A stretch of DNA of 42,921 nucleotides from Planctomycetota bacterium (GTDB lineage: Bacteria > Planctomycetota > Planctomycetia > Pirellulales > Pirellulaceae): positions 1 through 42,921 of the forward strand of contig VGZN01000002.1 of assembly GCA_016872635.1 (NCBI GenBank). Direction: 5' to 3'. The first letter of the stretch is position 1; each line of letters begins with the position of its first letter. Position numbers and translations under genes: made by a program. Below, piece by piece: positions 17,408-24,683 of this stretch. The notes beneath the pieces were generated by a model, which worked only from the letters and a program-made list of their open reading frames with translations, did no database searches and was not told the DNA's origin.

Positions 17408-18142
17408 TTAGGCGCTTTGCCGAGCACCGCGTTGCTCTTCGCGAGCAAGGCCAACTTTGAAGGCTTCGAAAATTCGAGCCAATCCCGATCCAACCAGATC
17501 TTGCATGTGTCGGATTCGGTTGTGGATACTTGCCATCGCCATGACCAATGGAATAGCAATGGTCAAACCGATTGCGGTCGTTTCGAGAGCAACGCGAATG
17601 TCACCGGCCAAGTCGGTTGGATTGACGTTGGTTGCCGATGCCAGCTTACCGAACGCACCCATCATCCCCACCACGGTACCGAACAACCCGAGCATAGGTG
17701 CGGTTTTGATCACAGTCACGATCCAAGCGATGCTGTAGTCCAAATCGGCGATGACGTCTCGTTGGAATCGGTCGAGTGTGTACTGCCGCGTTTTCTGGTA
17801 ACCAAACGATCGATGCTTGCACGCATAAGTGATCAGCATGGGCAAAGCTCGTTTATCCCCCTCGCAAGCGGTGAGCACGGCGTCGAAATTACCCCGTTTC
17901 AAGTCATCTTCGATCGAGTCGATGAACTCGTCTTGCTGCTGCTCGGTTTTGAAACGCTTTGCGTTCACACGCGTCAAAACCAGAACGACGTAATAGGCTC
18001 CCCATAGAGCCACAGCCGCCAGCGCAACGTACGAGAGCTGTCCAACGATGTTGAAAACATCGGATGCATCTGCCAGCAAAAGAAAATCCATGGAGGGAGC
18101 GATGCTCGACGAAGCGAAGTGCGTAGCCAGATATTCGTGCAT
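17408..18142 (-). CDS. MotA/TolQ/ExbB proton channel family protein
   Basis: A 244-residue inner membrane protein with three spans (about 33-55, 134-155 and 178-198). The family core is clear: APMLGLFGTVVGMMGAF in span 2 and ALETTAIGLTIAIPLVMAM in span 3, with the conserved Thr/Gly residues lining the ion path. ExbB forms pentamers around an ExbD dimer and uses the proton gradient to power envelope work. It is the first gene of the eight-gene minus-strand operon. The first 17 residues before an internal Met (DFLLLADAS) may be extra; neither start has a clear ribosome site. Confidence 0.94.
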   Translation of the reverse strand: MHEYLATHFASSSIAPSMDFLLLADASDVFNIVGQLSYVALAAVALWGAYYVVLVLTRVNAKRFKTEQQQDEFIDSIEDDLKRGNFDAVLTACEGDKRALPMLITYACKHRSFGYQKTRQYTLDRFQRDVIADLDYSIAWIVTVIKTAPMLGLFGTVVGMMGAFGKLASATNVNPTDLAGDIRVALETTAIGLTIAIPLVMAMASIHNRIRHMQDLVGSGLARIFEAFKVGLAREEQRGARQSA

Positions 18143-18191
18143 GACGTCAGTGGGTTCTATGAGTTAGCAAATGAGTGATAAGTGAACGAGG

Positions 18192-18222
18192 AGGCTACGC
18201 GACCCAGATCGCGATGTAGCCT
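18192..18222. promoter_or_regulatory. Bulged hairpin in the leader of the ExbB operon
   Basis: AGGCTAC (18192-18198) pairs with GTAGCCT (18216-18222) and GCGA (18199-18202) with TCGC (18209-18212), leaving a 6-nt loop and a 3-nt bulge. It lies 50 bp before the ExbB start and about 115 bp after the DUF1559 gene, both on the minus strand. It could be a leader structure or part of a terminator; there is no U-run after it on the minus strand. Confidence 0.35.
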
Positions 18223-18294
18223 ATTTATGGGAGGCGCGAAGTGTCCGCAGCGGGCATCCCAAGCGTCTCCCCAAATATAACTGAACAGCCCCCC

Positions 18295-18316
18295 TTTGAG
18301 GACCGTCTTCCTCAAA
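18295..18316 (-). terminator. Candidate terminator-like hairpin after the DUF1559 gene
   Basis: TTTGAGGA (18295-18302) and TCCTCAAA (18309-18316) form a perfect 8-bp stem with a 6-nt loop, 20 bp past the stop codon of the DUF1559 gene. On the transcribed strand it is followed by a G-run, not a U-run, so rho-independent action is uncertain. Confidence 0.3.
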
Positions 18317-18336
18317 AAGGATCCATTCGCTTGGGT

Positions 18337-20004
18337 TTAAGGGAGCAGGGGAATCACTTCGCCGCCATTGACCGTCATGAGTGCCCTAAGGATTTGCTCC
18401 GCGAGTTCGGCGGAAATCCAACGAACGGAACCATCGAACATGCCGACGTTGGCTCCTCGATCGGTCATCCAACTGGTGCCTGAGTTCTCGTCGATGTCTA
18501 AATCGTCAGGTGCCGTCCAGGGAACTGCCAGATGAGGTGCGACCTCGGTCAGTGCGATCGTATTGGACGTGCCGTCAGTGATCGCGGGCAGCCGCATGTT
18601 TTTGTCGAGCCAACCCGCATTTTTGCCGACAGGTGCCAAGTATACCGTATATCCAGGTGCAACCTCGACCTGAGGGTTGGCATAGGTTTGCGGCATCCGC
18701 TCCAACAACTTTATGTTGTGAGGACTATTCCACGGCTCATCCATATGAAATTGTTGGTAGAGCTCGTTTTGTTCGATGTACGGAAGGATCGAGACTCGCC
18801 AACTCAATAAAGGACTCCCGTCGTTACCTCGGATGACCCGATCCGGGAATTTTTTGTAGGCGGCTTCAAAATTATGCATTGCCAGCATGATTTGTTTCAT
18901 GTTGTTGCTGGAACTCATTCTCCGCGCGGCTTGTCGTGCTGACTGAACGGCAGGCAACAAAAGTCCTGTCATGACACCGATGGTCTGATAGCTCGCCATC
19001 ATCGACGTCTCGGTTTTCAACTCCAAACGATTGTCTTCGATCGACCACATCGAGGTATCACTGAATGACTCTTGCATTCTGTCCGCGTACTTCGACGCAG
19101 CCTGCTTCATGGCGTCGGAGATCCAAGGCTCCGTAGCTAGTTGCGATTCGACCGATTCTCGAGCAAACTGAAGACCTTGCGTTCGCAGTCGTTGGAGCGA
19201 TTCCTCCAGTTTTTCGGTCGATTCGCGATCAGCCGTCCCAAAGCTAACACGAATCGGATTGGAATCGGAGGCCTCGAGTTCAACAAGCAAATTGTCCGTC
19301 AACTCGATCACGCTCTCGATGTCGCCGTGAAACATTTCGGGAACTTGCTGTTCCTGGGTCATCCAGAGGCCGAGGAGAAGATCTCGAATCTGAACTAGAT
19401 TGATGGCGATCCTGACGTCCGATTGCCGCGAAGATACCAGTTCGACCGTCTTACCCCCCGTCCTGATCCGTTGGCTCATCATCCGACGGAGTGTCCCCTG
19501 GGTCCCAATCAAGACTCGGTTGGGGTCCTTTTGGGCGACCCGCAACATAGGGAAATCGTAGATGTCACGGAATCGCAATCGCTCGTCCTTCGGAGACACC
19601 TCGATTTGAGTGGCAACCTGTTCCGAGAGATCGGCGATATCGAACGGAGCAGACGTTCGGATCGAAAACCCAAACTCAGGCTCCGAGCTTGGCATGGAAA
19701 GGGTGGCATCGATTGTCTCGATATCGTCAAGGGCGAAACCGAATTGCTCTTGGCATGCCACGTTAAGGACTTCCCAAGGCCACATGCGGAACTGAGCGGA
19801 GCCTTTCAATTCTTGAAAGTCGATCGAGGCAATCGCTACCGAGTCGCTTGGAATATCGCTGTACCGTTCGACTTGTTGGCCCCATGCAATACCGAAGCTG
19901 CCAGCGGCAAAAACGATCGCTGCAACCACGGCTTGAGTAAGCCCAATAAGGACTCTTTTTCGCATCGTCTCACGAAGCAATCGCGTGGGGGACAAAAACG
20001 ACAT
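18337..20004 (-). CDS. DUF1559 (pilin-like H-X9-DG) domain protein with long N-terminal extension
   Basis: A 555-residue exported protein (ATG at 20004 with GGAG 11 bp upstream; a GTG at 20016 would add four residues). A signal peptide (ending SFGIAWGQ) is followed by an unrecognised ~310-residue domain, and only then by the DUF1559 signature: GLLLPAVQSARQAARRM, NNMKQIMLAMHNFE, LLSWRVSILPYIEQ and the end motif ANVGMFDGSVRWIS. Most planctomycete DUF1559 proteins carry this signature at the N-terminus with a type IV pilin-like cleavage site; here the prepilin site is absent and a Sec signal is used. The function of the family is not established. The gene appears monocistronic. Confidence 0.85.
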   Translation of the reverse strand: MSFLSPTRLLRETMRKRVLIGLTQAVVAAIVFAAGSFGIAWGQQVERYSDIPSDSVAIASIDFQELKGSAQFRMWPWEVLNVACQEQFGFALDDIETIDATLSMPSSEPEFGFSIRTSAPFDIADLSEQVATQIEVSPKDERLRFRDIYDFPMLRVAQKDPNRVLIGTQGTLRRMMSQRIRTGGKTVELVSSRQSDVRIAINLVQIRDLLLGLWMTQEQQVPEMFHGDIESVIELTDNLLVELEASDSNPIRVSFGTADRESTEKLEESLQRLRTQGLQFARESVESQLATEPWISDAMKQAASKYADRMQESFSDTSMWSIEDNRLELKTETSMMASYQTIGVMTGLLLPAVQSARQAARRMSSSNNMKQIMLAMHNFEAAYKKFPDRVIRGNDGSPLLSWRVSILPYIEQNELYQQFHMDEPWNSPHNIKLLERMPQTYANPQVEVAPGYTVYLAPVGKNAGWLDKNMRLPAITDGTSNTIALTEVAPHLAVPWTAPDDLDIDENSGTSWMTDRGANVGMFDGSVRWISAELAEQILRALMTVNGGEVIPLLP

Positions 20005-20351
20005 GGCTCGGTTCACTCCACAAAAAAATTAAAAGGAGGAGGCCGCAGACTCAACGCTCCAACGCTCCCGTTCGGCCCCCTCATTCAAATGGGGGCCCGC
20101 GTTACAGACCTCCAACGTGACGATAGTGTGGCGGTTGTAAATTTAACGGTCAACCGATTTCCTGGAACAATACACCAATCTCGCACAATCGTCACAATCC
20201 CCCATTCTTTGCCGCATGAACGAAATCAGGGGAAGTTTTCCTCATGCTCCGACAAGCCACTTTCTAAGGGTGGGCTAAATTGTAACGGGCAGCGAAGGCG
20301 TGCTGCTCGCATCGGAATTTCTTACTGGAGATACTGTGCGGGTGGAAAAAA
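20005..20351. other. Divergent intergenic region with a GC-rich hairpin
   Basis: 347 bp between the divergent DUF1559 gene and the 131-residue protein gene; it must hold both promoters. GGCCCCC (20074-20080) pairs with GGGGGCC (20091-20097) around a 10-nt loop, within 80 bp of the DUF1559 start. An A-rich run followed by AAGGAGGAGG (about 20020-20041) also lies here. No coding frame or RNA gene was recognised. Confidence 0.5.
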
Positions 20352-20747
20352 ATGACGAAATCGAAAAAAGCTGGCGAAGAAATCGTAACCTTGGACCGTA
20401 GGGCAAATGACCGTCGTGCGGATGAACGCCGAACCGAGGATCGCCGCACCGGCGACCGCCGTGTCGAAACCCCGAGCGAACTGCAAGTCAAGCAGATGAT
20501 CGCCAAGGAAAAGCGGAAGGCTAAGGTCCAACGCCGTCGCCAGATCGACCCAACCACCTGCGAACGGGATTACTCTGGGGACGAAATCGAGTTCATGGCT
20601 GCCATGGACGAATACAAACGAAAAAACGGTCGAATGTTCCCCACTTGCAGTGAAATCCTGGAAGTCATCCGGTCCCTCGGCTACGAACGAACGGAACGGT
20701 CCGCTCCCATCGCCACCGCCACTGCACAAGATGACATCGACGAGTGA
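20352..20747 (+). CDS. Small highly charged protein with DRR repeats, 131 aa
   Basis: No family was recognised with certainty. Residues 15-39 are five consecutive 5-residue repeats of the type DRRxx ([25 protein letters not shown]), which gives an alternating acidic/basic helix. A Lys/Arg-rich stretch follows ([15 protein letters not shown]), then a more ordinary C-terminal part ([40 protein letters not shown], written here as about residues 73-112) that looks like a small helical, possibly nucleic-acid-associated domain. A GGTGG element precedes the ATG by 8 bp. There is no signal peptide. A cytoplasmic regulator is a reasonable guess only. Confidence 0.75.
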   Translation: MTKSKKAGEEIVTLDRRANDRRADERRTEDRRTGDRRVETPSELQVKQMIAKEKRKAKVQRRRQIDPTTCERDYSGDEIEFMAAMDEYKRKNGRMFPTCSEILEVIRSLGYERTERSAPIATATAQDDIDE

Positions 20748-20769
20748 CAACCGAGATAAAACTCCGAGT

Positions 20770-20906
20770 AACAACACGGTCGCCTAACGAACCGGCGCCT
20801 AACGAACCGGCGCCTAACGAACCGGCGCCTAACAACACGGTCGCCCAACGAACCGGCGCCCAACGAACCGGCGCCCAACGAACCGGCGCCTAACGAACCG
20901 GCGCCT
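20770..20906 (+). repeat. Array of nine 15/16-bp tandem repeats
   Basis: Seven 15-bp units AACGAACCGGCGCCT (or with final C) and two 16-bp variants AACAACACGGTCGCC(T/C), arranged as 16-15-15-15-16-15-15-15-15. The 16-bp variant recurring as the first and fifth unit shows a higher-order duplication. Each 15-bp unit contains the palindrome GGCGCC, and each junction reads GCCTAAC or GCCCAAC. The array begins 23 bp after the 131-residue protein gene. Confidence 0.95.
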
Positions 20907-20955
20907 TGCCTAACATGGTTGCGGTCTAGAGTAGTTGGGTTACGTTAGGCAACGC
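20903..20955. repeat. Inverted repeat closing the tandem array
   Basis: GCCTTGCCTAAC (20903-20914) matches the reverse complement of GTTAGGCAACGC (20944-20955) in 11 of 12 positions, around 29 bases. The inner heptamers GCCTAAC and GTTAGGC fit the outer core boxes of integron attC sites, but no inner L boxes are present. It may be a hairpin or the end of the repeat element. Confidence 0.6.
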
Positions 20956-21195
20956 AGCAACCGTTGATGCGATGTTGGTGGACTCGTGAACGATACAACC
21001 CTATCCATAGCGCTCCGCATCGCGGAGTCGATGGTGTTAACCGCCGCTTAGGTTCTAATGAAACCACGCTTTCGGATGTCCCGACTGGGGGATGCCTCTC
21101 GAGGCTTTTAGTCCAGCTCGTTGCAAGTGTCCTTGTCAGCGCTTACCGCATGTGAAAAGCGATTGTCTGTATTGCCTCGCGTTTTCAACGACCTT

Positions 21196-21217
21196 AGTTC
21201 AGGTTACACTCTGAACT
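21196..21217. promoter_or_regulatory. Short hairpin or operator-like inverted repeat upstream of slyX
   Basis: AGTTCAG (21196-21202) and CTGAACT (21211-21217) are perfect inverted heptamers around GTTACACT. It lies 188 bp before slyX. A regulator site or RNA hairpin is possible; there is no further support. Confidence 0.25.
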
Positions 21218-21404
21218 CAAGCGAGCGATTTTCGGATGAGATTTATGCGTGAGATTCACACTCGAACTTCACGGGACATTGCTTCCCAGCGAGCTGCAGG
21301 TTTTCGATGATTCTCGATCGCAATGCATCTACACCCCTCCAACGGTCTGACAGTGCTACTAGCCCCGTTTCGTTACGTGCACTGAGAATGGAAGGCTGCT
21401 GCCA

Positions 21405-21620
21405 ATGAAGAACCCCGACGATCGACTTGTCGAATTGGAAGTCCTGTTTACCCATTTGCAAAAGACAATCACCGACCTCGATGAGGTTGTAGTCGACCAA
21501 TCGCGCCGCATCGACCAATTGCAACGAGAACTGAAAATTCTTGCAGGCGATGTCCGATTGGTTCGAGAATCCTCGCGCGAACAGCGGCGTCCCGAAGACG
21601 AGATTCCCCCTCATTACTGA
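21405..21620 (+). CDS. slyX: SlyX family protein
   Basis: A 71-residue coiled-coil protein with the SlyX pattern: an N-terminal helix LVELEVLFTHLQKTITDLDEVV, a VVDQSRRIDQLQRELKIL heptad region, and the family's end EIPPHY (usually PPHY). SlyX function is unknown; in Gammaproteobacteria it is found near the peptidyl-prolyl isomerase slyD, which is absent here. The start is supported by a GGAAGG ribosome site 9 bp upstream. The binding-protein gene follows 100 bp later on the same strand. Confidence 0.9.
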   Translation: MKNPDDRLVELEVLFTHLQKTITDLDEVVVDQSRRIDQLQRELKILAGDVRLVRESSREQRRPEDEIPPHY

Positions 21621-21720
21621 TTTGCTATTCGTGGTTCGCCGTGGCGTTCCGCCCTGACCTGGATCCAATAATCCCGAACTTGATACCCACCCTTGCGACG
21701 AACGGAGGGGAGCCAGCCCG

Positions 21721-23241
21721 ATGAGTTCCGATCCAGCCAAGCCTCCAACCGGTTCCAAGGGATTTGCGATGGTGCGCCAAAGCCGTTGGCGCGAGATGTT
21801 CTTAATGGCATCAGCGCTCGCATTGCTCGGCCTTGGAATTTGGATTTGGCAGCCTTTCAAAAAGTCATCTCCCGTTCGGCTTCGGATCTCGGCGGGTAGT
21901 GCTGCGGGAACTCGCCATCAGCTCGCTCTGTCTCTTGCCAGCAATCTAGCCGAGCAAACGATCGAGCTAGAGGTCATTCCATCCGACGGTTCCGAAGAGT
22001 CATTGGAATGGTTGGAAGCAAACCGAATCGATTTGGCGCTGATCCAAGGAGGGCTGGTGCCGACCAAGCCGTCGAGGGTACGGCAATTGTGTCCATTGGT
22101 GACCGAGCCGATGCATGTACTTGTCAAACCAGCCCTCGGTGATGAGATACGAAAAAGCAATCTGCTGAGTTTAAGGGGCAAAAAAGTAAACCTTGGAGCC
22201 GGTTCGAGCGGCACGCGATTACTCGCCGAAGCAGTGCTCGATTTTCTCGAGTTGCAAGTTCTCGAAGGTGAACCCAAAGAAGAGTCCAAAGACTATGTCC
22301 GTTCGGATCACATGTCTCACGACGAACTCGAGCATGCTGCGTTTGACGATATGCCCGATGCAATCTTTTTGGTTTCCACGATGCCTTCTCCACTAGCGCA
22401 TCGCTTGATCGAGAATCAAGGTTACCAATTGGTAGGCATTCCATTCGGGACGGCGTTCAGCCAATCGTCGACGATCGACGACACTGCGTCGAAATCCCGC
22501 AAGATCGATCGGCGTTTTTACTCGCCCTGCGTGATTCCCGCGTACAGTTATGGGGTGGATCCCGATACTCCCGAATCCGATCTGCCGACCATCGGTTCGC
22601 GCATGCTCCTCGTGGCTAATTCCAAGGTCTCTGACATTGCGATCGAGCGAACGCTAACCGGTGTTTTTAATACGGACTTTACTCGCAATATAATCCCCGG
22701 GCTGGATTCATCATGGCTCGACTTGCCGAATGAGTATGTGCTCCATCCCGGTGTGCAAGGGTATCGCGATCGCAACAAAGTTCTCATCGCAAGCGACTTG
22801 ATCGACTACCTTGAAAAAGTGCTTGCCATCATTGCAACACTCGCTGGCGCCGCGTTTTTCTCGTACCAGTGGTATTCCGAGCATCGACGGCAGCAACGCG
22901 AAAATCGTTTCGGCGAGTTCATGACTCGCGTCATCCGAATCGAGCAGCAGGCGCTGGAAAGTGAACTTTCCGCAAAGCTACAGCTGGTGGACCTAATCCG
23001 ATTGCAACAAGAGCTTGCTCTCTTAAAGTCGGATGCCGTTCAAGGCTTTGTATCAGGGGAATGGCAAAGCCCCACCATGCTTAATGGATTACTGGCACTC
23101 ATCAACGATACACGAGAGCAAATCACTCGTCTAATCCTGCACGAACGCGAGAATATTGAGCAGGATGCCGAAAAGAAACATGTGCAACCCGATGCGCTTT
23201 GGCGCAAAGAGATCGACGCTCCTCAACCGACAGACAACTAA
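21721..23241 (+). CDS. TAXI-family (TRAP-type) solute-binding protein with two membrane spans
   Basis: A 506-residue protein. A first membrane span (about 26-46, MFLMASALALLGLGIWIW) leads to a periplasmic NMT1/TAXI-like binding domain (about 52-350) with RLRISAGSAAGTRHQLALSLA, the DLALIQGG strand, a KKVNLGAGSSGTRLLAEAVL hinge and a late LLVANSKV region. A second span (about 366-386) is followed by a cytoplasmic coiled coil (about 387-490). In TRAP transporters the TAXI protein is soluble and delivers ligand to permease subunits; none is encoded here. The double-anchored layout is more like a sensor or a receptor. A strong GGAGGGGAG site lies 8 bp before the ATG. Confidence 0.85.
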   Translation: MSSDPAKPPTGSKGFAMVRQSRWREMFLMASALALLGLGIWIWQPFKKSSPVRLRISAGSAAGTRHQLALSLASNLAEQTIELEVIPSDGSEESLEWLEANRIDLALIQGGLVPTKPSRVRQLCPLVTEPMHVLVKPALGDEIRKSNLLSLRGKKVNLGAGSSGTRLLAEAVLDFLELQVLEGEPKEESKDYVRSDHMSHDELEHAAFDDMPDAIFLVSTMPSPLAHRLIENQGYQLVGIPFGTAFSQSSTIDDTASKSRKIDRRFYSPCVIPAYSYGVDPDTPESDLPTIGSRMLLVANSKVSDIAIERTLTGVFNTDFTRNIIPGLDSSWLDLPNEYVLHPGVQGYRDRNKVLIASDLIDYLEKVLAIIATLAGAAFFSYQWYSEHRRQQRENRFGEFMTRVIRIEQQALESELSAKLQLVDLIRLQQELALLKSDAVQGFVSGEWQSPTMLNGLLALINDTREQITRLILHERENIEQDAEKKHVQPDALWRKEIDAPQPTDN

Positions 23242-23344
23242 CAACTTCTCAATTACCATACGGCACTCTGTGTCCTTAGGCACGGGAATCTTAGTCTCGC
23301 TGCACTTAGTGACTATGAAGCCCTGGCGTGTCGAAACGTGAAAA

Positions 23345-24640
23345 TTATTCGCGCCAGAAACTCGGTGGATTGTCATTTTTGTAGGTCACCTTCATCTCCG
23401 GTGTCTCATAACGGTCCCCTTTGCGAAACAGGGACTCGACCCCACCGATGACCATGCCTGAAGTGAGTAGTGTTCGTTCCACAGGATAGGGTGTTTTGCC
23501 TTCGTCGACCAAGGTTTCGATATGCCTAGCGAGAGGGTTGAAGAAGTCAGCCGTGGTAGAGCCATGCGTCGGCATGGGTAAGTACATTTGGCAGGAAATT
23601 ATTTCACCGTTGTCCGAACGCATCCCAGCGTAGTTAAAGTCTTGGATCGGGCACAGGAACATCGTGGTCTTAAAACCATCCCGGTGTTCGATGAAGTAGG
23701 CGATTGTGCCATTCATCACTTTCTTCCCCCATTCGTAGGTGACTGGGTCACTTGGGAAGCCTCCATCGACCGGAAGATTATGGCTGCGCGTCATCGCAGC
23801 AACGAAGAGTTTGCGCGTGTCCCCGTGAGAAGTTTTTTCCATCTCTGCCCAAAGTGCATCCCCTTTTAGTGCGGTCACGGATGAGATACCTACTTCTCCT
23901 CCTCGCCTTCGCTCGGACATGCATTGAGCGGTCTCTAATCCATGAAAGTCGTAACTATCCACGCCGCCATAACAGACGCACACGCTCTCCTTCAGCGGAG
24001 TGTCGACCGGCATATCGATCGATGGGAATCGCCACGTTACAGGCAGCGACGACCCGGCGAGGAAAGGGAACTTAAGACGCTTCGAATCTTCGACCATTTC
24101 GACACACTCGGACCACACGGTCGAGAGATGCTTGTCATTGAAAACGGGGACGCTGCGGCCGCTTTGCTCAAACACCTTGACGATTTGCTTGAACCAGTCG
24201 TAGCGAGGGTATCTCCGTTGGCCTTTTTCGTTGGTGGGGTAATCGCCGTGCTCGCCGATCATGACTACCCCGTCGACCGCAAGCTTCGAGGTTCCCAAAG
24301 TCAATGCATCGGCAATGGTCGAGTATTGTTTGAGTTTGTACTTGTCGATCCTTTGTTGCGATAAATCCCCTTCTTTCTGCTGCTGTTCGATATATACCGA
24401 CGCCACATCGAAGCGAGGTGCTTGCCAGCGCCCGCCCCAGGTGTATCCCATGCAATGCCGATCCAGGAAATGCTGCGCGTGGGAATGTCGGAAAACGACC
24501 GTGCCCAGGAAGGCAATCTTCTTTCGAGGCCCATCGGCTGGACTTGCACCGAAACTCGATGATGTCAGCGCGGATGGAATGGCAGCGGTTGTCGCTGCGA
24601 GTGCAGCGGATTGACTGAGAAATTGGCGGCGACGCAACAT
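23345..24640 (-). CDS. Tat-exported protein of unknown function, 431 aa
   Basis: The N-terminus MLRRRQFLSQSAALAATTAA is a twin-arginine signal (RRRQFL), so the protein is exported folded. The mature part starts KIAFLGTVVFRHSHAQHF and contains HGDYPTNEKGQRRYPRYDW, VPVFNDKHLST and FPFLAGSSLPVTWR; these suggest a Rossmann-like or sugar-processing fold resembling planctomycete proteins annotated near oxidoreductases, but I cannot name the family with confidence. No NAD-binding GxGxxG is clear. It follows the MFS gene by 43 bp on the same strand, so a role linked to sugar or sugar-acid use is a fair inference. Confidence 0.8.
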   Translation of the reverse strand: MLRRRQFLSQSAALAATTAAIPSALTSSSFGASPADGPRKKIAFLGTVVFRHSHAQHFLDRHCMGYTWGGRWQAPRFDVASVYIEQQQKEGDLSQQRIDKYKLKQYSTIADALTLGTSKLAVDGVVMIGEHGDYPTNEKGQRRYPRYDWFKQIVKVFEQSGRSVPVFNDKHLSTVWSECVEMVEDSKRLKFPFLAGSSLPVTWRFPSIDMPVDTPLKESVCVCYGGVDSYDFHGLETAQCMSERRRGGEVGISSVTALKGDALWAEMEKTSHGDTRKLFVAAMTRSHNLPVDGGFPSDPVTYEWGKKVMNGTIAYFIEHRDGFKTTMFLCPIQDFNYAGMRSDNGEIISCQMYLPMPTHGSTTADFFNPLARHIETLVDEGKTPYPVERTLLTSGMVIGGVESLFRKGDRYETPEMKVTYKNDNPPSFWRE

Positions 24641-24683
24641 GGTGGGCTCTCCTTAGGGAATGAGGCAAATCGGAGGGTGAATC

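Larger units (their letters stand above)
20748..21404. other. 657-bp non-coding region with repeats, upstream of slyX
   Basis: It contains the 15/16-bp repeat array (20770-20906), the following inverted repeat (20903-20955) and a hairpin (21196-21217), which are listed separately. The remainder, including the 187 bp directly before slyX, should hold the slyX promoter, but no convincing -35/-10 pair was found and no gene is visible. Confidence 0.55.

Noticed and set aside
20681-20878. Open frame on the minus strand giving RRRFV repeats
   Set aside because: It is only the translation of the non-coding 15-bp repeat array, and runs into the 131-residue gene on the other strand.
20770-20906. CRISPR array
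   Set aside because: Units are directly joined with no unique spacers, and there are no cas genes.
20908-20950. Integron attC site
   Set aside because: The outer heptamers fit, but the spacing is short (43 bp), the inner L boxes are missing, and no integrase or cassette is present; kept only as an inverted repeat.
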